In this document: in pieces, positions 29,570-35,830 of the stretch
Numbering within the stretch: position 1 is the first letter of the stretch
Layout of the letters: the number at the start of each line of letters is the position of its first letter
NCBI GenBank assembly: GCA_944388995.1
Contig: CALXKN010000016.1
Coordinates: forward strand, 1 to 42,802
DNA: 42,802 bases
Source of the DNA: an uncultured Spirochaetota bacterium
Lineage (GTDB): Bacteria; Spirochaetota; Spirochaetia; JAFGXN01
Direction: 5' to 3'
The notes under the pieces: generated by a model
The model's database searches: none
Told to the model about the DNA's origin: nothing
The model's input: only the letters and a program-made list of their open reading frames with translations
Position numbers and translations under genes: made by a program

Positions 29570-30688
29570 TTATTTATCGCTCTTCAGACTCCCTTTGTAT
29601 ACAAGCGCTAACTGCAGTAAATGATCGTATGATTTGCTGTCAAAATTATACGCACCCCAATAAGAAGCCGACAAAGTCCATAAAGCGGAAGCACGGCTTG
29701 TGCGGAGAACCAAAGAACGCAAACTGACTTCGATTCCCGATTTAAAACCGGCTAAACTGACGTTTCTGAAATCATCGACGTTGTGGAAAAAATACGTCGG
29801 ACCGAAAAAGAAATCCATCTTGTCTTTGACGCCGGTCTTAAAGCCAACCGTTTCTTCAATATAGACTTCCGGATTCAGAAGATTTTCGAAATCACTTTTC
29901 GGGGAAATCGAATAATTCGCATAAAAATCATTGTACAAACGGACTTCTCCCTTTCGGCTGACTTCGTATTCGACATAAAAAACACTTTCCGACTCAAGAT
30001 AAGAAAATCCGCGGTCATCGACCGTAAAAAACGGCATGACTTTTTGTTCAATCTCCCACGCCAATCCGGGAGCGCCGCTTCCTTCCAATCCGAGAGAAAA
30101 AGCTGTGCGGTGCTTTGTTGATGAGCTAAGCTCTTCTCCGAACGCAATCGAATAATCGAAACGATATTCGAACCCTAAAATCAAACTCAGATGACTGCCG
30201 AAAAAGATTGCGTGATCTGTTCCGATTCCGGCCCGATAACGGAAAAGCAGGCTTCCGAGCGCATTTTCCGACTCATACTGATTCCGAAGATGAAAATCGA
30301 AATAACCATACACACCGAAGCGGTAATTATTCTTCGGTCTTCCTGAAAAATCGATCTTTACATTATTGCGGTTAAGCATTCGGTCGTTATATAAAAAAAG
30401 CGGATTGAAATCAATTCCCCCGTCAACGAATTTAAAAATACCTTCCAACGAAAACCCCCAAGCCAGCTCCCACGGAAAGGCGATACCGGAAGTCTGTTTC
30501 GGTTCGGTCACAAGAAGCCGTTCATCCGTTGCTGCGGGAATCTCGGTTTCGTCAGCCGTCTGAACGGCTGTCGCAGAAGATATACCTTCGGGTTCATTTA
30601 ACAGGGGCGTCGTCTCCGCGGTTTGAGCAACCGCTGGAAACGAAAGAAAGAGCGATAAAACTAAAAAACCCGTTTTTACATACTCCAT
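29570..30688 (-). CDS. Putative outer-membrane beta-barrel protein
   Basis: The 372-residue protein has a Sec signal peptide (hydrophobic 7-17, cleavage near AVAQTA) and a Glu/Thr-rich linker to about residue 65. A body of alternating aromatic/hydrophobic strands with short polar turns follows (YRFGVYGYFDFHLRNQY, LSLILGFEYRFDYSIAFG, GEVRLYNDFYANYSI). It ends in a strand rich in aliphatics before KGSLKSDK rather than a terminal aromatic. I recognise no named family. ATG 30688 is chosen because AAGGA lies just upstream and it avoids overlap with the hexosaminidase gene 8 bases away; the two form an operon. Confidence 0.7.
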   Translation of the reverse strand: MEYVKTGFLVLSLFLSFPAVAQTAETTPLLNEPEGISSATAVQTADETEIPAATDERLLVTEPKQTSGIAFPWELAWGFSLEGIFKFVDGGIDFNPLFLYNDRMLNRNNVKIDFSGRPKNNYRFGVYGYFDFHLRNQYESENALGSLLFRYRAGIGTDHAIFFGSHLSLILGFEYRFDYSIAFGEELSSSTKHRTAFSLGLEGSGAPGLAWEIEQKVMPFFTVDDRGFSYLESESVFYVEYEVSRKGEVRLYNDFYANYSISPKSDFENLLNPEVYIEETVGFKTGVKDKMDFFFGPTYFFHNVDDFRNVSLAGFKSGIEVSLRSLVLRTSRASALWTLSASYWGAYNFDSKSYDHLLQLALVYKGSLKSDK

Positions 30689-30696
30689 AAAAATCC

Positions 30697-32757
30697 TTAA
30701 CGGCACGTACCGTCAGCATCGATTCGCTTAACGTAAATTTGTACCGTCCCCGGAACCGCCGATTCGCTGACAGTCAGCGTCAACGTCGCATCGCCGCGAA
30801 GCGGTTCATCCATGTGAAAGGTATAAACGCCGGCTTGACTGACGCCGTCGAAAATTTCGCATTCCGAACGTTCTTTAATACGCGTATCGTAATCGGCAGT
30901 CAGCTTGGCCTGCGGAATTTTTGCCGCAACGGATTTTCCGACGGGTATTAAATACACCTGAACGGTCACCGCTCCGTCGGTTCCGGGAAGAAGCGCTTCG
31001 TAATCCCCGATACTGTCTATGGCAATCGAAGCTCTAGATTTCCCTTTCGAAGGAATACAAAAATTAACATCCGCAACCGCCAGCCGTTGCAAATGACGGC
31101 TCAGCCTTTGCGTAAATGACAAATAGTTTTTTCCCTTCTTAGGAGTCCAAACCGCTTCTGCCACGGCCGCCGCCCGCGGATAGGCGGTGTACTCAACCTG
31201 TTCGATGCTTTTGATATATTCCGCCCAGACATTGGCCTGTCCTCCGATGACATATTTTTCGTATTTTCCGGACAAAGCCGTTCCGACCGGATCAAATTGA
31301 TAAACGCGTTTTAACGGGAGCAGACCGCCGATTCCGAGTACATTGTACGGAGCCGCTTCCTGATGATAATCGAGATAAACGTAAGTATTCGGCGTCATAA
31401 CAATGTCGTGCCCCATTTTGGCGGCCCGAATACCGCCGGCTTTACCGCGCCAACTCATCACCGTCGCATTTGGAGAAAGCCCCCCGTCAAGAATTTCATC
31501 CCAACCGATCGGTTTGCGCCCGTTGGCTGTCAGAAACTCGTCCATTTGATGGATAAACCAGCTCTGGGCTCCGTTTTCGTCTCCAAGGTTACGCTCTTTA
31601 ATAAACTGTTGCACTTCCGGAGAGAGCCGCCACTGATCTTTAGCGCATTCATCGCCGCCGATGTGAATGTATTCACTCGGAAAAATCGCCATAACCTCCG
31701 TCAAAACATCCTTTAAGAAAGCAACGGTTTCATCCGACGGCTTGAATACAACAGGAGAAACGCCCCATACCTCGGAAACTTTCACGTCATTTCCGCGGTG
31801 ACACTCTTTGCACCCGAAGATGCAGGAAGAATCGGCTTTACGGGAGATCAGCACATCATCCGGAATGTCCCGGACGCCGAGCCACGGATAGGCAGCAACC
31901 GCGGCCTGTGCGTGTCCCGGAATCTCTATTTCCGGGACAACCGTAATGCCTCTGTCGGCCGCATAACGGACAATCTCCCTTGCCTCTTCCTGAGTGTAAT
32001 ACCCGCCATGCGGCGTTCCGTCAAATTGATGAACGCCGTTTTTCAGCCCGCTGAAAAAATGTCCCTTCAGTGTCTGTGCCCGCCGGCTGCCGACTTCCGT
32101 CAGCAGCGGATACTTTTTGATTTCCAGCCGCCATCCCTGATCGTCGGTCAGATGCCAGTGCAGCGTGTTGAATTTATGCATGGCCATCAAATCAATATAC
32201 CGTTTTACAGCCGAAATCTCCATAAAATGGCGGGTACAATCCATCATCATACCGCGCCAAGCGAAACGGGGCCAATCTTCAATTGAAACGACGGGAACGG
32301 TCCATGTCACACCGGGCTGAATCATTCCGCCGTAAACGGCGGCAGGCAATAATTGTTTCAGTGTCTGGTATCCGTAAAAAAATCCGGATGCTCCGACCGC
32401 CGCAATCCGGATGCCGCTGTCGGTAACGTCCAGCGTGTACGCTTCATCTCCCTTTTGAGTCAGCTTTTCGTCTCCGTAGACAAACCGGATTGCCGATTCG
32501 GCGTTCGGATCATCAGTCAATCCGAGAGTAAATCCGGCAGTCAGACGGAAATCTTCAATTAAGAACTCCGCCGCTTTTTCCGCTTCGGCGACCGCGTAAA
32601 CCTTCATTCCCGGCGTCACCGTAAACTCGCCGTTTCCTTCCGTCACCGATACCGGCTGCGGTATCACCGCCACCCTTTCGGACGCCTTTCCGGGTTTAAC
32701 CGACGTACAGCCGATTAAAAACACAAAACATGACAGCGCAACAAATGTTTTTTTCAT
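30697..32757 (-). CDS. Beta-N-acetylhexosaminidase lipoprotein, GH20
   Basis: Removes terminal N-acetylglucosamine or galactosamine from glycans. The 686-residue protein has lipobox FLIGC (Cys17), an N-terminal GH20b domain (about 30-150) and the catalytic barrel with WRGMMMDCTRHFMEISAVKR, HLTDDQGWRLEIKKYP, PEIEIPGHAQAA, the catalytic Asp-Glu pair in IHIGGDECAKDQW and GWDEILDGGL. A C-terminal beta domain (about 600-686) follows. Surface anchoring suggests scavenging of mucin, chitin or peptidoglycan sugars. ATG 32757 is chosen because AAGG lies 8 bases upstream and the signal peptide starts there; the frame is open far upstream through the divergent tcdA. Confidence 0.95.
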   Translation of the reverse strand: MKKTFVALSCFVFLIGCTSVKPGKASERVAVIPQPVSVTEGNGEFTVTPGMKVYAVAEAEKAAEFLIEDFRLTAGFTLGLTDDPNAESAIRFVYGDEKLTQKGDEAYTLDVTDSGIRIAAVGASGFFYGYQTLKQLLPAAVYGGMIQPGVTWTVPVVSIEDWPRFAWRGMMMDCTRHFMEISAVKRYIDLMAMHKFNTLHWHLTDDQGWRLEIKKYPLLTEVGSRRAQTLKGHFFSGLKNGVHQFDGTPHGGYYTQEEAREIVRYAADRGITVVPEIEIPGHAQAAVAAYPWLGVRDIPDDVLISRKADSSCIFGCKECHRGNDVKVSEVWGVSPVVFKPSDETVAFLKDVLTEVMAIFPSEYIHIGGDECAKDQWRLSPEVQQFIKERNLGDENGAQSWFIHQMDEFLTANGRKPIGWDEILDGGLSPNATVMSWRGKAGGIRAAKMGHDIVMTPNTYVYLDYHQEAAPYNVLGIGGLLPLKRVYQFDPVGTALSGKYEKYVIGGQANVWAEYIKSIEQVEYTAYPRAAAVAEAVWTPKKGKNYLSFTQRLSRHLQRLAVADVNFCIPSKGKSRASIAIDSIGDYEALLPGTDGAVTVQVYLIPVGKSVAAKIPQAKLTADYDTRIKERSECEIFDGVSQAGVYTFHMDEPLRGDATLTLTVSESAVPGTVQIYVKRIDADGTCR

Positions 32758-32784
32758 TGTCATCACCTTAAACCGATTTTCTTC

Positions 32785-32813
32785 AGTATATGCCACTTTT
32801 CCCCGCTTGTAAA
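32785..32813 (-). promoter_or_regulatory. Promoter of the GH20/outer-membrane operon
   Basis: On the minus strand, -35 TTTACA (32808-32813), a 17-bp spacer and -10 TATACT (32785-32790). The -35 box overlaps the -35 box of the divergent tcdA promoter by five bases. Confidence 0.68.
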
Positions 32814-32834
32814 GTTCTTTTTTTGTGCTACAAT
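32807..32834 (+). promoter_or_regulatory. Promoter of tcdA (leaderless geometry)
   Basis: -35 TTGTAA (32807-32812), a 16-bp spacer and -10 TACAAT (32829-32834) end 5 nt before ATG 32840. No Shine-Dalgarno sequence is present. It shares its -35 bases with the divergent GH20 promoter. Confidence 0.65.
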
Positions 32835-32839
32835 GAAGT

Positions 32840-33559
32840 ATGGATGAAAGATACACGCGGACGGCGCTTTTATTGGGAGAAGAGGGAACCGGACGGCTGA
32901 AAACGCTGTGTGTTGCGGTCGTCGGTTTGGGCGCCGTCGGCGGCTTTGCGGCGGAAATGTCGGCGCGGGCGGGCGTCGGAACGCTCCGTCTCATCGATTT
33001 TGACCGCTTTGAGGCGAGCAACCTCAACCGCCAGCTGCTGGCGACAACGCAGACGCTCGGACAGCTGAAAACCGAAGCGGCGGCCGAACGGATCGCCGCA
33101 ATCGCGCCCGGCTGCCGGACGGAAATCCGCACTCTGTTTTTTTCAAAAGAAACCGCGGACGCCGCGCTGACGCCCCGCCCCGATGCGGTGATCGACGCCA
33201 TCGATTCACTGGAAGCGAAAGCCGATTTAATCGAAGAGTGCGCGCGGCGGAACATCCCTGTCTTTTCGTCAATGGGAGCCGCGCTGAAAACCGACGCCGA
33301 CGCTCTGCGCACCGGCGATTTGTTCCGCAGTGAAGTGTGTCCGCTGGCAAAAAAACTGCGGAATCTGTTAAAGCAGCGGGGCGTCAGCGCTCCCGTTTTC
33401 TGCGTTTACTCCGTACAGCCGCCGGCGAAAAACGCTCTCGGAGAGCCGGAAGCAGCCGGCGCCCGCCGCCCGCCGGGAAGTTTGGCAACACTGCCGGCGC
33501 TTTTCGGAATTCGGTTGGCGCATGAGGTCATTATGCGGGCGGCGGAAAACCGCCTTTGA
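32840..33559 (+). CDS. tcdA: tRNA threonylcarbamoyladenosine dehydratase (TcdA/CsdL family)
   Basis: An E1-like ThiF-fold enzyme that cyclises the t6A37 modification of tRNA. The 239-residue product begins with RYTRTALLLGEEGTGRL, then the ATP-binding glycine motif VAVVGLGAVGGFAAEMSARAG. DFDRFEASNLNRQLLA (the E1 NxNRQ motif) and DAIDSLEAKADLIEECA follow, then VFSSMGAALKTDADALRTGD and the family ending VYSVQPP. No catalytic UBL cysteine module is seen, as expected for TcdA rather than MoeB. It is GC-rich relative to neighbours. It is probably monocistronic on a leaderless mRNA. Confidence 0.93.
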   Translation: MDERYTRTALLLGEEGTGRLKTLCVAVVGLGAVGGFAAEMSARAGVGTLRLIDFDRFEASNLNRQLLATTQTLGQLKTEAAAERIAAIAPGCRTEIRTLFFSKETADAALTPRPDAVIDAIDSLEAKADLIEECARRNIPVFSSMGAALKTDADALRTGDLFRSEVCPLAKKLRNLLKQRGVSAPVFCVYSVQPPAKNALGEPEAAGARRPPGSLATLPALFGIRLAHEVIMRAAENRL

Positions 33560-33575
33560 CCGCGGCCGCACGCGT

Positions 33576-34574
33576 TTAAAACTCAATTTCTGCGGCAACT
33601 CCAAAGTGATCGGAAGCGGGAAACCCTTCCTCTTCGTCAAAGCAGAGCCGGCATGATTCGATTTTTTTGAAACCGCGCGCCCACAGATAATCGATTCTTC
33701 GCGGAATCAACTCGTCAATATCGTGATAAGTATCGTAAAGCCGCTGTTTTTTTAATTCCGCTTCTTCGGAGTAGTACCGGGAAATATTGGCATTGCGGAA
33801 CGGATCCCATGTAAAACCGGACCCGGCGCCGGCGGCCGCAAACGCATCGGTAAAACCTGCCGCTTCCATCATCCGCACGGATTCCCAGTCAGGACCCGCA
33901 TTAAAATCACCGCCGATGACTACGGGTCCATCAGCCGGAACGATTTTTTCAATAAATTTCAAAAGCCTTGACGCTTCCTGCCGTTTTAGACGGACGTCTT
34001 CTTCCATTTTTTCCCGCGCCGCCTTGATTTGTTCCAATCCGAAACCGCGGCGGGAAGCGACTGCCGCTAAAGCCGTCGCATCTTTTGCCCCTCCTTTCCA
34101 TTCGGGACATGCCAACCAATGCACGGCGACCGCCGTCAAACGCCTGCCATCGCCGATTTCCAAAACGGCGGCAATTGCCTGTGTCAGATTTCCGAAATGG
34201 AACGACGCATAATCGGAGACAAAACCCTTTCCCGCCAAATGCACCCGACCGGCTGCTTTCATTTTCAGTTCGGGCCGAGCCAAAATAACATCAGCCTCCC
34301 GCAAATTGACGGGGAACCCGATTCGGCCGATTTTAACGCCGGAAACACCGATACGGGCGTAAGCATCTGCCTGCAGTTCCCGACGCAGGCGGTTCAGCTG
34401 CCGCGGCACAGGATTGACTTCGTTTAAAAACATCACGTCGGCGTCTTCTTTTTTTAATCCGGCAATCAGCTTTTCTTCCCGTGCGCGGCGCTCTTCTTTG
34501 GTTTCAAATGTTCCAAGTCTGATTTTTCCGCGATAATTGAAACCCGACCAAACGTTAAGCGCAACAAATTTCAC
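33576..34574 (-). CDS. Endonuclease/exonuclease/phosphatase-fold protein
   Basis: The 332-residue protein has the EEP metal-dependent phosphohydrolase fold: N-terminal LNVWSGFNYRG, the catalytic Glu in DVMFLNEVNPV, AVHWLACPEWKGG, GGDFNAGPD (metal/nucleophile Asp-Asn) and terminal ASDHFGV (Asp-His). Without a signal peptide it should be cytoplasmic. The substrate (nucleic acid, lipid or inositol phosphate) cannot be told. The start is GTG 34574, overlapping the upstream Cys-rich gene as GTGA, so translation is coupled. Confidence 0.87.
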   Translation of the reverse strand: MKFVALNVWSGFNYRGKIRLGTFETKEERRAREEKLIAGLKKEDADVMFLNEVNPVPRQLNRLRRELQADAYARIGVSGVKIGRIGFPVNLREADVILARPELKMKAAGRVHLAGKGFVSDYASFHFGNLTQAIAAVLEIGDGRRLTAVAVHWLACPEWKGGAKDATALAAVASRRGFGLEQIKAAREKMEEDVRLKRQEASRLLKFIEKIVPADGPVVIGGDFNAGPDWESVRMMEAAGFTDAFAAAGAGSGFTWDPFRNANISRYYSEEAELKKQRLYDTYHDIDELIPRRIDYLWARGFKKIESCRLCFDEEEGFPASDHFGVAAEIEF

Positions 34575-34768
34575 TCTTTCAACCCGATTCCTCGGTCCCG
34601 GCAGAGATTTTCTACACTGCGGTCGTAGGTCGCCTCAGCTTCAGGTGAAAAGAAACAGCCGGGTACGCCTTCGTTGCGGTCCCGATGATGAGCTACGCAT
34701 TCACAGCAAATTCCGTGACGGGGACAGTGATAAGTGCAGGGACACGGTCTTCGATTGTTGCACGCCAT
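34571..34768 (-). CDS. Small cysteine-rich protein, DUF6485-like
   Basis: The 65-residue protein has nine cysteines, eight of them in the first 38 residues (CNNRRPCPCTYHC, GICCECVAHHR, GVPGCFF), then the conserved-looking EAEATYDRSVENLC. The pattern matches the small DUF6485 family of anaerobes and suggests metal (Zn or Fe-S) binding. No function is established. AAGGAG precedes ATG 34768. It is co-transcribed and coupled with the EEP-fold gene, hinting at a common job. Confidence 0.82.
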   Translation of the reverse strand: MACNNRRPCPCTYHCPRHGICCECVAHHRDRNEGVPGCFFSPEAEATYDRSVENLCRDRGIGLKE

Positions 34769-34786
34769 AAAAACTCCTTTATTTTC

Positions 34787-34815
34787 AGTGTAAACGGAGA
34801 AAAAGCGAAAGTCAA
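34787..34815 (-). promoter_or_regulatory. Promoter of the DUF6485-EEP operon
   Basis: On the minus strand, -35 TTGACT (34810-34815), a 17-bp spacer and -10 TACACT (34787-34792), with the transcript starting about 12 nt before the AAGGAG-ATG region. Confidence 0.65.
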
Positions 34816-34837
34816 GTTTTGTTTAATTTTCACCGGC

Positions 34838-34866
34838 TTGACAGAAATAAAATCGTTTTATATCAT
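34838..34866 (+). promoter_or_regulatory. Promoter of the metzincin-motif lipoprotein gene
   Basis: A consensus -35 TTGACA (34838-34843), a 17-bp spacer and -10 TATCAT (34861-34866). The predicted start is near 34873, leaving a leader of about 34 nt. Confidence 0.68.
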
Positions 34867-34906
34867 AAAAATGGATTCAATATAAAATAATAATACGGTG
34901 GCAATA

Positions 34907-35734
34907 ATGGATCGTTTGCTTCGTTTACTGATGATTTTTTCTTTATCTGTATTATTTTTTTCATGCGAAGAAAATCCTCCCATTCATACAGACACTGAAA
35001 ACACTGTGCCCGGAGATACAGGAGAAAGCGAAGATGAGGAAACTCCTTCCGATCCGATTGACGAGAAATATCCCAACTGGAAGGTCGGCATTTCCGGATT
35101 CGGATTCAGCCCTCAATCACCAAAAGGAACAACTTTTACTATAAAAGAAAAGAAATTTCTCATTAAATATTTAGCGTTGACGCGCTCTATCCTCAACACT
35201 CAGGAGTTTTTGGACGCATGGGAAAAAAATAAAGACTCTATCGATTGCGCATCGGAAACCGATTCCTATCCAGGTTCTCCGTATTCTATAAGCACAGGAC
35301 AGGAATATAACAAAGACAGACTGCTTGAAACAATTCTAAACGCAGACTTTGATGTCCTTTACCGAAAGCACAATCTTGAAAGCAATATCGCTTCCGCCAA
35401 TGTCGGGAAAAGTCTTTATGTGCGGCAGGGATACGATCCTGATGTGTACGATACCGAATACCTTTGCAATCTTTGGAGCGGCGATTTGACACAAACGCCG
35501 CAGGGATATGTTTCCTATCTGTCGCTGATTTTTCATGAAAATTTGCACAATGCGGGAATGGAGCACCATTCGGGCTACGATGCGGTATCGAAGATTCAAA
35601 TGATTCTGTTTAATGTTTTATATGGAAATCCGAATAATATTGAAGGCCGTTACGCAGAGCAGACAGCGGAAATCGAAAACAGCTATTTGGAAAAATACGC
35701 CCATCTGCTGACCGACGACGAGAACATGCCGTAA
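34907..35734 (+). CDS. Putative zinc metalloprotease lipoprotein (metzincin motif)
   Basis: The 275-residue protein has a signal peptide with lipobox LFFSC (Cys20), an acidic Glu/Asp/Pro linker to about residue 55 and a body of unrecognised family. The body contains HENLHNAGMEH at 210-220, an exact HExxHxxGxxH metzincin zinc-binding motif with a further His directly after. A Met-turn candidate is the Met in SKIQMILFNV. It is probably a surface-anchored protease. The next gene encodes an M16 protease lipoprotein. ATG 34907 is chosen because GGTGG lies five bases upstream; GTG 34898 is possible. The gene is more AT-rich than its neighbours. Confidence 0.72.
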   Translation: MDRLLRLLMIFSLSVLFFSCEENPPIHTDTENTVPGDTGESEDEETPSDPIDEKYPNWKVGISGFGFSPQSPKGTTFTIKEKKFLIKYLALTRSILNTQEFLDAWEKNKDSIDCASETDSYPGSPYSISTGQEYNKDRLLETILNADFDVLYRKHNLESNIASANVGKSLYVRQGYDPDVYDTEYLCNLWSGDLTQTPQGYVSYLSLIFHENLHNAGMEHHSGYDAVSKIQMILFNVLYGNPNNIEGRYAEQTAEIENSYLEKYAHLLTDDENMP

Positions 35735-35830
35735 ACAACCGTAATGCCGAAAATTTTGTCCGACTGCAAACGGCAATTTTTTACACATAGAAATGACTAT
35801 CGATTTAAGTGATAAGAAGGAGTTAATACA

